From NCBI RefSeq assembly GCF_029962835.1, contig NC_080588.1:63574001-63638000 (forward strand): a DNA stretch of 64,000 nt. The letters run 5' to 3'. This document shows, in pieces, positions 1-12,367 of the stretch; the stretch's first letter is position 1, and each line of letters begins with the position of its first letter. A model generated the notes under the pieces. That model ran no database searches. It was not told the origin of the DNA and was given only the letters and a program-made list of their open reading frames with translations. Position numbers and translations under genes: made by a program. This stretch comes from Magnolia sinica. Its lineage: Eukaryota > Streptophyta > Magnoliopsida > Magnoliales > Magnoliaceae.

Positions 1-505
1 TTAGCCTTAGGTATTTATAAATTATCCAAAAAGTATTTATAATATTGGGAATTGGAGGATATATATTTAAATGAGAATGTCTCACGTTCAACCGGTTGGA
101 CCACGAATTATAATTCACTCAAAAGAAAACTTACAGCCTATTAAGCACATGGAACATCCAACCCGTCTAATAGGTTCAACACCATATGAGGATTGCCCTA
201 ACTGCTTTCCGACCATTCTCTTCCCGAAGTCAAACTACTACCGAGCTCTACACCAGGGCTCTATTAGGACGGGTTAAAAAATATTTGGACCGAAGGGACA
301 TGAGGAGGAATTCAATACTTCGATCTTCCTTAGGAGTACTAAGAAGAAGGCTAAAGGAAAATCAGAACTCATCAACTCGATGAATTATGACAAAGGATCG
401 AACCTCAAGATGGGGTTTGGGGCGGATGGGGCAATTTCGAAACTGCGTTGTCGGCAGACTCCGAAGCTCCATTGGGGTAGAGCTGACTGTAAGACCATGT
501 ATGGG

Positions 506-538
<33 letters not shown>

Positions 539-712
539 AAGTATTCTGACAACTTCAGGAGAAAAGGAGGCATTTACCTATTATAGAGATGGTGCGATTT
601 GATTCATTAAAATCGGTTATATCCACTCATTGAGTGGACCAAAATTTTATTTTCTATTTATTAATGGCTATACATTATTTTGCATGGTGTAGCCCACTTG
701 ATGGGTAGATAT
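1..712. other. intergenic DNA, no gene seen
   Basis: No reading frame here has recognisable protein similarity or good coding character, and no clear repeat boundary is visible before the solo LTR that begins at 713. The stretch may be the body of an older, eroded transposon. Confidence 0.5.
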
Positions 713-1364
713 TGTAGACACCACCCCCCCAGGCTAGCAACTTGATAAGGCACGGATGATCCTTAGGAGCTGAACCTAAACCTCACACCCTACCCAAAAC
801 CTAAGCCATCTCCTAAACCTAAGTCGATCTCAAGCCATCACCCAAGTCAAAGTATGTCCAAACCTTCACCTATAATCAATCCATTTTTCGAGCCACTTTT
901 AGTCACAATCAACTCAATTTCGAGCCATTCTAAAAGGGAGCTTTGGGCCACTCTCTGAGCTTGAAATAGGCCCACTGGTCAAACTGTGGGAGCAACTGTA
1001 CCCGGGCAGTAATCGGACTCGCCCGCTCTCGAAAAATGTACATGGAGCTAGGAGGTAATCCGATTACCGCTCTATCTCAACAAATGTGTCATCTAGGCAC
1101 ACAACTGTTCCTCCCTCCCAAAGTCAACTCTCCCATACAATTAACCCTAAAACTTACCTTATTTACCATCCTACCAAGTTCAAGAGCCTATAAGAGAATA
1201 CCATGTGGCATTACCCTTCTCTCAACCAATCACAAGCCACCACATCATCCTTCATCCTCGAAGGTCCTAAGAATTACCAAAAGACCATCCTAAAAGGCTA
1301 TAAATACCCTTCACTTCTCTTCATTTCTAACCAACAATCAACTACCAATCCACCAAGAGTGAGA

Positions 1365-1404
<40 letters not shown>

Positions 1405-2161
1405 AAGTGAGTGAGAGGGAGAGGGACTACTTAAGTTCTCAAGCTCTCATCTTTTCAGTCCCCTCTAGCCTCCTCCAGCCATCTCTTAGCCTTACAATCC
1501 TACTTGGGTCAATCATTCCCAATCATGGTGTATTCAAACATCGAAGCCATTTCAAGTGCAAACCAAAGATCATGCAATCATTATTAGCATTTATACTTCA
1601 TCAATCGCATTATTACTTCTCTTCTCAACCCCCCTGCTTCTTTAAGTTGTCATTGAATGTATGCTCTGTGACTTACCGAACACTGGATCCTGTCACATCA
1701 GAAAGTCATGGTAGTCTAGTCATCTTTTAATGATATTTAAGCATCATCACATATGTTCAAAAACTCCTCTAGACATTATTTGGACGTATGCTCTGCGACT
1801 TGCCGAAATTTCGGACCTTACCTAGTCTCATTTCAATCTTATCATCTTATCCCCTAAGATCATCTTACCACACAAAGTAGAGACCGTACACCCATACGAG
1901 CAAAGAGGGTGTTTAACACCTTCCCTCTTTGTAACTAAGGTCCCTTACTTAGAATCTCAAGTCGCAGATCAGGAGTCAACTTAAAGCAAGAGAGTCTTCG
2001 AATTTTGTGGCTTTTACAGATTCTACAGGTTCTAGCAAATTGCGGGATTTTGAGCTAATCGGCTAATGGTGACTCCAAGTCTACATCAACAATCCAAATC
2101 ATCCCACATCACACCAAGACAAACATAAATCTACGTGGGCGCCAATTTTCCAGCATTTACA
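713..2161 (+). mobile_element. solo LTR, gypsy-like (family 1)
   Basis: A 1,449-bp unit begins TGTAGACACC and ends TTTACA, the TG..CA form of an LTR. It is flanked by an exact 5-bp duplication, GATAT, at 708-712 and 2162-2166. It carries a TATA-like CTATAAATA at about 1299, which sets the + orientation, and a hairpin-like stretch near 1907-1930 (GTGTTTAACACC) followed by a leader-like region. No primer-binding site, gag or pol follows, so this is a solo LTR left by LTR-LTR recombination. A related but more decayed copy is split by the gypsy insertion at 36004-43450. The TGTAGACACC start and the region around GTGACTCCAAG resemble LTRs of plant Tat/Ogre-type gypsy elements; that family placement is inference. 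Confidence 0.8.
1369..1403. repeat. (GA)n microsatellite
   Basis: About 17 uninterrupted GA units lie downstream of the TATA-like box of the solo LTR, in what would be its transcribed R/U5 region. Confidence 0.9.
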
Positions 2162-2412
2162 GATATGGCTAATATTTTCATTAGATGATCTTCATGATGG
2201 GGGCCAACCTATTGAAAGGGTTGGATTTCACATTAATAGGTTGGGAGTTACCTGTTGAGTGAACCTTGTAGTCCAACCCGATGGACCTAAGAGTTTCGAC
2301 CCATTATAAATACCTCATTCTTTCATCCTTGTGCCAAAAATAAACTGTACTAGATGACAAAAATATTATCAAGTGTAAACACATTAAATAATGTGAGGCT
2401 AGAGTAATGTAT

Positions 2413-5365
2413 TGTAACACCCTGAAATTTGGGGGGTTGAGCATACACTTGACTCCCAATTTTCCGGGTATCACTTATTACCATATTTTAATATTTTGCA
2501 TAAAATCTAATTTAATGAGCAGTATGGAATTAACTGGAACACAAACCACAATCACAACTGGTCAACTGAAATGAAAGTGACTAATGTATACGAGTCTACA
2601 AAAAATATCAATAAGCCGCACAAGGCGTCGCTCGACAAAATACAAAAAATTAGATGTCTAAAAGAATAGTGCGCTGAGTCTACTACTCAGCAATCCATAA
2701 TCAGCCTGCTCAATATACGGTGACCCGCCCATCAGCTGGAAGTAGGATAGCTCATCCTCCTCATCTATGCTCGCACCGCTTGACTCATCGAGTTTAGCAT
2801 CACCTACATCTACTGAAGAGTCTGGTTAGTATTTTAAAATACCGTCCCAGAGTGGGAGTGAGTGATCAACTCAGTGCGCGTCATTATCTTAAGTTACATC
2901 AAGTATCAATTCTATGATGAATTTAATGAAAAACATACATTAACAAATCTCTAACTAATCTTGTTAATACATATGCATGAATTATGGTATGATACATGAC
3001 CTCGTACCAACACTCCCTCGAGCGACTTTGTCTAATGATCGTGCATGACCAACGCTCTCTCATTGTGACCTCAACTATCGAGTCGCAAACCTAACTAATG
3101 CGATACGATCGTGATCGTATTAGCCGAGTCTTTAATTAATTTCATTCATCCAATAAATTGAAAAAACTGGTACACCCTACGGTATCAATACTCTCAACCA
3201 TTTGCGAGGCCAGGACTCCACTATCCTTGATCCCATTAGGGTTCCCATACCCGATTTCAAGCACATGAGGAGTGTTGAGAAGTGGGATCGCTCCTGATCA
3301 CTATGGGGAGGCTCGTCACCTCCGTGTAGGCCGACAACTCGATCACAGCGTCTCATTCCACCATGCCCAGCTCACGAGACAGTGGATCAGTTTCTAATAG
3401 TTGTCAGTGGGCTTTAGTGAACGAGGAATGTTCCAGGTTCCATACAGGCTTGAATAGGCATAGTTAACAAGCATGGTTGATCAGTAAGTAGACTATACCG
3501 TCCAAGTTCAGGCGAGTACATAACAGATGACATTGGGTGTAAGCAACCCACGTAGTCCAACTATTGTCGCCCATTCGCATCCACCCAAATCCGTCAGTCT
3601 AGTCACAGGATGGTCCTACCTACGTGACCACCTTCACCAATCTCAGTTCCTTGACCAACCTAGAAAATTGTTTGTATTCATTGACACTTCAACAATTAAG
3701 AGTTCATCTTCTAGTATAAGTGAAATCATACGTACAATATATCGAGCATGAAAATTCAGCTGTTAATATAAATGCAACTACTCTTAATAGCATGAATTAA
3801 ACGTGTGTGCGTGTGGTGCTGGGTTACCAAATAGACTAAGGACAACACATCACTCATAGTACAAGAATACAACATGAAACAATGCAATCATACATGTTAC
3901 AAGGAAAATCATGCAAGAATCATATGTGAGATGAACATGCAACACCAATTTTATGCACAAACATGTTGAAGAACAATCAAACAATAATTTATCGTTGTAT
4001 GGATGTTGGTGGACCTATTTGTAGGTTTTTAGCTAGATTTTTTCCCAAAACACTCATACACATCACTATAACATTCACAATCATTAAATTTATCCTAAAA
4101 TTAGTACTTGGCCACCTAAGGATAATGGTTCGCACCTATGGATCATTGAGAGCTTGAGGAAATGACCTAGGAGTGCCGAACTCACAGGTCGATTTGTCGA
4201 TGTCCTGAGTCAAATGCATTTGCATGTTAGGATTACATGCAAAGCCTAGCTTAACACGAAGGATTCCTAGAGAAGATGAGTGGTTACCTCCCCAATCGGT
4301 TGGGAGTTGCGCTTGTAGTTGTGGATATGGGGAAAAGGAAGGAGATTCTCTAAGGTTCCAAGTTTCCTTGGGCCCCACCTCCTACAACACTCTCCTTCTC
4401 TCTCTTCTTCCTCTCTTCTTTCTCTCTTCTCTCTCTTTTATTACTGGAATTTGGTGTGGGAGTGGGTGAGAGAGAGAGTTTGAAGGTTTTATTCCCTAAA
4501 TTTGGGCCAAATGGCCTTAAGTTCTCATAATTTCCCTTCAATGGCCCTATAGGACCCCTCTTTTGCGGCTATGGCTCCCCTGTCACCCCTACGGCCAGCA
4601 AATTTGTAGCGTAGGTGCCCCATGGCCCGATGAAAGGCTGTACAAAATTTGAAGGCAAACGGATGCGGGATTTTATCGTACGAGTCCGATCTTTAAATGG
4701 CCCTGTGGGGTCCATTTCTGGTTGTTGGGGCTGCTCTGATGGCCCCCTGACCATAAAATTTGTAGGATAGGTGCTCCATAGCCCGATGAAGGGCCGTACA
4801 AAATTTGAAGGCAAACGGATGCGGGGTTTTACCGTAATGGGCCGATTTGCAATCAACGGTCACCGCTCTACGATTAGGGTTTGGATTTTGTGGACGGGCG
4901 TAGAGAAATGTTTTCGGCCTTCAACATAAATTTAGAAGAGATCTGACAGCTGCATTGCCTAATATCTCAGTTTCATTAAAAGGGCTAGTGGTTTAAAATT
5001 TTAATCCTTGGGCCAAGGCTGGGGTGAGTCGTGCTTGGCAAGTGCCGGTGGATAGAGTGGATATTTCACTTCCAGGCGCCCTCTGGGTCTGTACTTCATG
5101 TTGGACCACAAGCCCAGCGAGGTCCACGGTCTCCCCAAGTTTTAGATTTTTCTGACCTTCCATTGACAGTTTCCAAATACATTTAGACTGACTGGCTTAA
5201 CAGCCCGGACTCAGTCCAGCCATAAATCAACTCGATTGCATTAATGGGATGACCCTGTTTAATTTATTGGTGGTATCCCTCACACGAACGGTTTAATTGA
5301 GCGGTCCTACGGCAGTTCCCACGTGGACGCCTCAGGACACTGTTCTGGTTAGGCCGGGTATTACA
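2413..5365. mobile_element. solo LTR, 2.95 kb (TGTAACACCC..GGGTATTACA)
   Basis: The unit begins TGTAACACCC and ends GGGTATTACA, so its termini are imperfect inverted repeats with TG..CA ends. An exact 5-bp duplication, TGTAT, lies at 2408-2412 and 5366-5370. There is no gag, pol, primer-binding site or polypurine tract inside or beside it, so it is a solo LTR. LTRs of 2-4 kb with TGTAAC/TGTCAC termini are usual in Del/Tekay-type gypsy elements; that lineage is inference. An internal segment (reverse strand near 2855-2875, reading like ACTCACTC) resembles a motif of the 6168-8567 LTR in the opposite direction, so this copy may be inverted relative to that one. Confidence 0.8.
4596..4843. repeat. 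two-copy repeat inside the solo LTR
   Basis: Two copies of a segment of about 87 bp, starting at 4596 and 4757 (about 160 bp apart), share stretches such as TACAAAATTTGAAGGCAAAC. An open frame on the minus strand (4569-4856) only translates this duplication and is not a gene. Confidence 0.75.
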
Positions 5366-6167
5366 TGTATGGTATCCAACCCGTTTATCTAGGCAGCTTC
5401 ATCGTAAACATTGGTGGCCTAAGAATCGGTTTGATCCAACCATCAGATTTGATGATATTATAAAAATTAAATGGACAACCATTCAAGAACCTCCAAATTC
5501 ATGTGATGGCCCACTTGATAATTGGATCAGCCCCATTTTTACGGCATCCATTTTCATAATGTGCAACCAAATTGGACAGTCGATCGACCACATATGGTGA
5601 TCTCACATGCGTATACCTAGTGAGATAGGTACTATAATGAGAAAAAATTTGATACTTTAGTAGAATGTGATGGATGATAAGTAGGTACTTAAAAATTACT
5701 AGAAATATTGCACATATGGGTACAAGTAGTTAAATTAAACTGTCCAAATTATGGTACCCTATGGAAACAAACATTAAGCTCATTTGACTATTTGACCAAC
5801 GGATTGTTGGACATTTATTGGACTGTTAAAATTAAAAATCCGGCATTCATGTTTTCACGAACAAGTGGTCGTGAATCAGAGGTTAGGATTGTTCGACCAA
5901 TCTAATCTTGGGATTGTAACTTGGTGATAGCAGACTGCCCAGTTTGTTTCACAAACTTTTTACGTTGGTTTCACAATTCGTCTCACAAATATTTTACAGT
6001 TGTTTGATCAGACATCGATTTTCCTTTATATAGGTTTCAGAATTTGTCCCACAAACATTTTGCAGTGGTTTTATCAAACACGTTAAATAAAACCGAATTA
6101 TTTATAGTAAGAATAAGTTCCAACATGGTTAATTGATTTTTCTCCTCAAATACATCGTCTTTCATAC
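5366..6167. other. spacer with MITE-like fragments
   Basis: There is no gene. The segment around 5690-5890 resembles parts of the TBL intron at about 58870-59020, including shared words such as CTGTCCAAATTATGG and GTTGGACATTTATTGGA. It is probably a decayed copy of the same small inverted-repeat element family. Confidence 0.45.
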
Positions 6168-8567
6168 TGTAACAACCTTAATTTTTTAGACCTATATGAG
6201 CACCAAACTAACCAAATTAATAAATTTATAATCATCAACAAAAACTAAGCACTTAGACTAGTCGGTAGAGATACCCTTGGTGAAAGGATAAGTTAAGGGA
6301 TTAACTCTTAATACTGTATTTCTTTTTTTACTTTACGAGAGAAAGAAGCCCTGTGAAAGAGGAGGCTCCGCCGGTAATATTTCCACCTCTTTTTCTGTAA
6401 ATTTTTTGTTTTCTCTACATAAAATCCCTAGATCCAACCAATGGACGTGATGGTTTGGTGTTACGCCCATTGGCTTGGTCTGTAGAGAAGTTTTTTTTTT
6501 ATGAAAAGAATTAATTTTCAAGTAAAATACTGTATTGTGGGAGATTGACCCTGGGAAATTTAGTCGTATCAATCTAATAAGACTCGAATAGAAGCATCAT
6601 AAAGTTAAATTGTATCATAATTTCAAATCCTAATGTGATTCGACTGGGAGATTTCCCACAGTAATCTATATAGTGTAAAAATAATATTAGACCATGTTGT
6701 AAAACCATTTTCATCAACTATCGTAGATTTCTAAATGTTTGGATCTGAGCAATCCATTGGTTGATCCAAAATTATTGATGAGAAAAATCATTGGGTGGTT
6801 GGACCCAAACCCTAGAATCAATTAAATTCATGAAACTACAAGAAACCCTAAAATTTTTGAAAAATGGATTGTGTTGAAAATAAAACCCGTCCAACTTCGA
6901 TCGACCACTTGATGTGGTTGATTTTTGTCCAGCGACCAAAAAGATAAATTCGTAACTAGTTTCAATTGATCGAAGTCCAGGTTTGATCGATCCAGAATCT
7001 CCTCGAATAGTGTCCATCGATTGAGGACACCGATCGAGAATGACCAAAATTGTCCAGTATGCAAACTGAATTAAATCCAATTGAGTTCGATTGATCAATG
7101 AGTAGGGTTCAATCAATCTAAGGTGGTCAAAAGTGTCCCGAGACTTAATCCACTTAATTTGAAATTCATCGATCAGTGGTCGATCAATTAACAACATTGA
7201 TCGACAGTCCCTTGTTTTGACTTTCAAATAAAATTTATGAAATGATAAGAACATTAAGGGATCATGGTGGGTCATATTAGTTTGATAAAAGGTAGTCCCC
7301 AGTTAATGAGATTGTCTAATTAATATTAGAATATGTTGAATGATATTAATAGGGATTCGGAGCCTAGATTCTCAAGCATTCTTTAACTTTAATATGAATA
7401 GGTGAGTGAATCCCGACGTATCTCATATCTATACGATTAAGATAAATGTTTGATGATTATGATTGTTTGGATTGATATGGTTGCCATGTTATACTTCTTG
7501 TATAGTTATTGCTTTATGATTCATGTTTTGAGAGATTCCTAATATTGAACATGACAACATGCCAATCATTAATATTATAGAATTCATTGTTCCTCTCGAA
7601 GAGAGAAGTATATATAGACTACATATGTTGATACATAGATATTGAGCACACATTGTATATATCCATCGTGATTGCATGCACATATTGTGCATAGGTTCCT
7701 AGGAGATCTCCTTGGATGGTTACGCTTGATATATTCATTGCCAGACGCCCACGATAGTGGAAGCCTACTCATGGAGTAGATGTATGATTGCCCGTGCCTA
7801 CCTAGGTGGATGTTTGATGGGTACAAATTGCACATGCCTACCTATGGTAGATGTCTGAGGGGTACAATTTTTGAGTTGACGGATATCCAACTTAAGCAAG
7901 TGGGCGATCATCCCACTTGACATGCATCTCATGACATCTCTGCATTCAAACTCATCCTGCATACATATTTATCCATGTTTTTTGTGTTATATTTGAGTGT
8001 GTTATGTATGAACCATGTTGGGTTCACTCACTAGCCTAACCAGCTATTGTTGTGTATTAACAATTGTACAGAAGCGAACGATGTAGGATGATCAAATCGG
8101 GTACCAGAGAACAAGACCGGGTTGGTGGATGAAACTCAAGATTAGTGACCCCATTTGGCGGAAGATGAACTAGCCGCAATTGATGAATGATTATATTTAT
8201 GAAATTAGTTGATAGAGATTTAATTTTCTATTCTTTTAGTCCTTGATGTTATATGGGATAATTTATAGTTTATAGTTATGATTTCTTAAAGCTGATAGTT
8301 GATATTATAAGTTGAATAAAAGTCCCAAATGGGTGGACATGGCTGATTTTGGTGTTTTACATTGTGTTTGAGAATGTGATAGGATAAGTAATAACAAAGA
8401 CTATGTAATGGTGTAAATAATTGTATGGTGAGAACTTAGATTACATTAAAGCATGCTTCGAAGCAAATGTTTAATGGATGGATCTATGTACACATTGTGT
8501 ATGAGTCATGGACCGTAATTCGAGTGTGAGGGTATACACTCTATATCCCAAGTATGGGGGCGTGACA
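6168..8567. mobile_element. solo LTR, 2.4 kb (TGTAACAACC..GGCGTGACA)
   Basis: The unit begins TGTAACAACC and ends GGGGGCGTGACA. The flanking 5-mers are CATAC (6163-6167) and CATAT (8568-8572), one mismatch from a perfect target-site duplication. Nothing inside resembles gag or pol, although a 167-codon frame (6772-7275, minus) is open by chance. The terminal words and length fit the same broad gypsy class as 2413-5365 and 23505-28325. The imperfect duplication suggests an older insertion or a mutated flank, so the end point is a little less certain. Confidence 0.7.
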
Positions 8568-11190
8568 CATATCTTCAGGCTTCTTCTTCTTCTTCTTTTT
8601 TCCTTGAATTGTAATTGTATATCCTTCTTTCACCCTCTTCAGTTTTTCAAAATGCGTAATTGAATTTGTCAAATTTCGATACCTCAAATTTAGTAAAATT
8701 CAATCCAACCATCTGATACACAATTATTAAATAAATGCCAACACTAATCTTGTGCTAAAAGGTTTCTCAACCTTTGACTATAATACCAATTATTGTAAAA
8801 AAAATGCTTGCACTTGATCAATATCAACAAGGCCAAAATATAAAAGGAGTCAAAACAAAAGTCAAAAAAACTAAAATAAAACAAAAGATAACATGTACAA
8901 TGATTTATGTGATTTAGTAATATGCATTCTCCACAAGCAATTAAAAAAAAAAAATCATTATAAACAAGAGAAATAGAAATATTAGATTTATCTCTCACAC
9001 ATGTACAAGAAATACATCAGAAAATGAATACCTTAAAATGACGCATCTTTCTCTACCAATGATGCTCCTTACATAAGCTCTACGATGGGAGAGATAATGT
9101 ACAAAGGCCTAAGAAAAATAAGCTTCATCCGTACACATACATTCGGACGCTGAAATTCTTGGGAGTCTACAACTGAGCCATGAGTAGATATCCTCGTGAA
9201 ATCAACCTCATAAATATAATTAGCCACGAGTCTACCATTGATTTTCAGTTATCCATAAGCTGCCGATTTTGTTATTTTACATGATAATCCGGTAAATGAA
9301 ATATCCTTTGCCACCCCACTATCCTAGAGGTAGGAGACTTCAATATTTGGAGAGTGATCTGGTCTATTCCCAACATGTATTGTCACATGAATAAACAAAT
9401 CACATGATTAACATATGTTGGATCTCCAGAGAGGCATTGGATCACCTGTTAATTAACATATGTTGGATCTCCAGAGAGGCATTGGATCACCTGTTAATTA
9501 ACATATGTTGGATCAGTGCAGGCCCCACCTGAGATGTCTATGTTGAATCCAGGTCGTCCATCTAGTATAACTACTCATGTTGAAATAATTACCAATCATT
9601 CTTAAAAACATATAAATTCAGTTATCATGGCCCACGGTCCACCTGAATTTTAGAATAGCTTGATTTTGTTTGGGTCCCTGATGACTTCATTGGATGACAT
9701 ATGGACAACACGGTGGACAACATCTTTCATCAGTTTGGCCCACCGGAGTTATAGATTGGGATGGACTTTAGGGTCTAGGCCTAACATTGGTGTATGATCT
9801 GATGTACGGTTTGGATGGCACTTACACATCATCGGTGGGCCCCACAGCTTGATTTTATGATGTATGTGATGATTCCTCAACAAAATCATTGACGAAAAGG
9901 ACAATAATGGTAATATGATGGATAATGAGAGGGCAATGTGTTCCTTTTATTAACTAGGATAATGATATTGTTAACATCTGTGCCGTCTGATGTCATGAAA
10001 GGAACCCTAAGTTAAAATATTCATCCCTTGGTTATAATGTGGACGACAGAAGCTAAAAAATAGATGCAAGGTGATAATCCATCACACCATGTCTTAATGT
10101 ATGCATAAAAATTAAAAAGGGCTTTCTTGAGTCATCATCTCTGGGATCATATTTTAAAGTGCGGTCCGCTGTTGTGATACCACTACCACCATAAGCTATG
10201 TTGATACAAAGCAATCGTGTGGATTGTGTGATCGTGATGAAATCCAAACCGTCTATTAGATGTTTCAATATATGTTACCCATAGACCTCAAAATTTAGGG
10301 TGATCCGTGAATCAGGTGGACCACACCATGGGATACAAGTTGAAAGGGAATGCCCACCCTTGATTTGCATGGAGAGCACACCGTGTAAATGAACTCTAGG
10401 CCGTTTTGGTCCTTCATCTGGTCTAGATCAAGGCTTAGGGAAAAACTCAGGCTGTTTTGCAATTCGGGTGTGTCCCTATGCAAATCAAGGGTGGGTGTTC
10501 TCTCTCACATTGTTCCATGCATTATCCGAACCATGTGTCTGATGGATTCTGCCATTGATGGACGGTTAATAAGAAAAGAACTTTGGTCGGACCCCCCAAA
10601 CCATCTAATAAATTACTTGCTTCTTTGCTGAACGTGAGCCATTGCTGATATGCCTCGATTAAAGGGTTAGAATCTCTTGATGGCCCATCATGTATTGGGG
10701 CTGGTAAGGATTCAGGGCCTACTTACTTAACGGCTCTGAGTTCATGCATGTATTGCGCGTGTGAGACATGGATTATCCCATGCATGCAGAAGTAGCGGAT
10801 CAGCTCTCATATAAAAATACTAGACGCAGGTATATCAGTCAAACGGGTAATGAGGACCATCGTTTGACTGAAGTGAGATCTACGGCTATAAAAAAGAATA
10901 TGGAAACGACATCAACCTGACTATTTTTTCAATATATGATGAGAAAGAGTTTTGATTTGTTGTACATAAAATGAGTTCTTGAAATGCACGGTTCTTCCAT
11001 TAACTTATAAATTATTTCTCTATGGGAGTCACTGTCTATGTGGATCCTTATTCGAGCTGCCAATGAGGACTATAATGTCAGGCCCACGAGTTGGGTTCAG
11101 GCCTGAATTTGAAGTCCGTTTTAAAATGGGCAAGGCTCAGGCTAAGTATAACAGCCCATCAGCCTAACCTCAATCCAGCTTCTCTCCCTA
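8568..11190. other. intergenic DNA with decayed repeats
   Basis: There is no gene. The segment 9520-10600 holds GGGCCCCAC- and GGACGGT-rich pieces typical of the foldback elements elsewhere in the window, without ends that I can pair. The segment at 11075-11165 is a fragment of a GGCCCA/GGGTT-rich repeat that recurs at about 12510-12660 and 14390-14790. Confidence 0.45.
9408..9515. repeat. 45-bp tandem repeat, about 2.4 copies
   Basis: A 45-bp unit beginning TTAACATATGTTGGATC starts at 9408, 9453 and 9498. The first two copies are identical or nearly so and the third is partial, so the duplication looks recent. Confidence 0.9.
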
Positions 11191-12367
11191 TTTGGGAGCG
11201 TGGATTTGGAACCCCCTTATTTGAAATCCTCCTATTGTGTTTGGCACCCTAGATTCATAATTAACTTTAATCCAAAAGTATACATGGTATATTTACATGG
11301 GTTTGAATTTAATTACTAAATTAACTTTAATATATGTAATTAGTGAAAGTATGTAATGTTTGACACAATGGTTGTAATAAACCTGGCGAAATATATACTT
11401 TGCTTGAAAATGATGATATTCCAAGTCTCGGATGGGCCACAAGCACAAGATCATGTCTGTGTGACTGGCCAACAATTTTTAATCGTTGATTTACATGGAC
11501 AATGTTTGGACGGTGTTGATCATCATATTAAGGTAATTATAGTGATGCAATTGATAATCTAATTGTTTTGAGATATCATTAGTGGGCCATGTGGCCAATA
11601 AATTAATCGTCTAGTGAAACAAATGTTACACATGCAACTCTTGGATGGATTTTAGATATAATCCAGGCTTTCACGGTGGATTTCAAACCCTCACTTTGAG
11701 GGGATTTGAAACCTCCTTATTTGAAACCCCTTGCTACTTTATGCTACTAAACAACTAGGGGATTTGAAATCCCCCTAGATCCATGGTGCCAAAGGGCCCC
11801 TGGTTCGTTGATACCATAAAAAGGGGGGTTTCAAATCCCATTAAGGAGGGAGTTTGAAATCCATTGTGAAAGCTTGGATTACGCCTAAAATCATTTCGAG
11901 AGGTGCATGTGTAACATTTGTGTCACTAGACTATTAATCTATTGAGCACATGACCCATTGATGGTATCCCAAAACAATTAGATTATCAATTGCATCACTA
12001 TAATTACTTTAATATGATGATCAACGCTGTTCAAACATTGTCCATGTAAATCAATGGTTAAAATCGTTGGTTAGTCACTCAGACATGATCTTGTGCTTGT
12101 GGCCCATTCGAGACTTGAAATTTTATCATTTGGGCCAAAATATATATTTCAGCGGGCTTATTACAACCATTGTGTAAAACATTACATACTTTCACTAATT
12201 AGATATATTAAAGTTGATTTAATAATTAAATTCAAACCCCTGTAAATATATCATGTATAGATACTTTTGGATTAAAGTTGATTCCAAATCTAGGGTGCCA
12301 AAGACAATAGGAGGATTTCAAATTTAGAGGGTTCCAAATTTAGGGGTACCAAATCCATGCTCCCAAA
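11191..12367. mobile_element. long palindromic foldback element
   Basis: The left arm (11191 to about 11770) and right arm (about 11815-12367) are inverted copies over most of 550 bp. The left outer end reads TTTGGGAGCGTGGATTTGG and the right outer end reads, on the other strand, TTTGGGAGCATGGATTTGG. Long internal blocks such as ACATGGACAATGTTTGGACG recur inverted as TTCAAACATTGTCCATGTAA. A single-stranded copy would fold into a hairpin of about 550 bp. No coding sequence is present, so the element is non-autonomous. I could not match a target-site duplication, so the superfamily is undecided. A partial relative lies at 25947-26110. Confidence 0.8.

Noticed and set aside
6772..7275. A 167-codon open frame on the minus strand
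   Set aside because: It lies wholly inside a solo LTR, has no recognisable domain, and is plausible by chance in AT-rich DNA.
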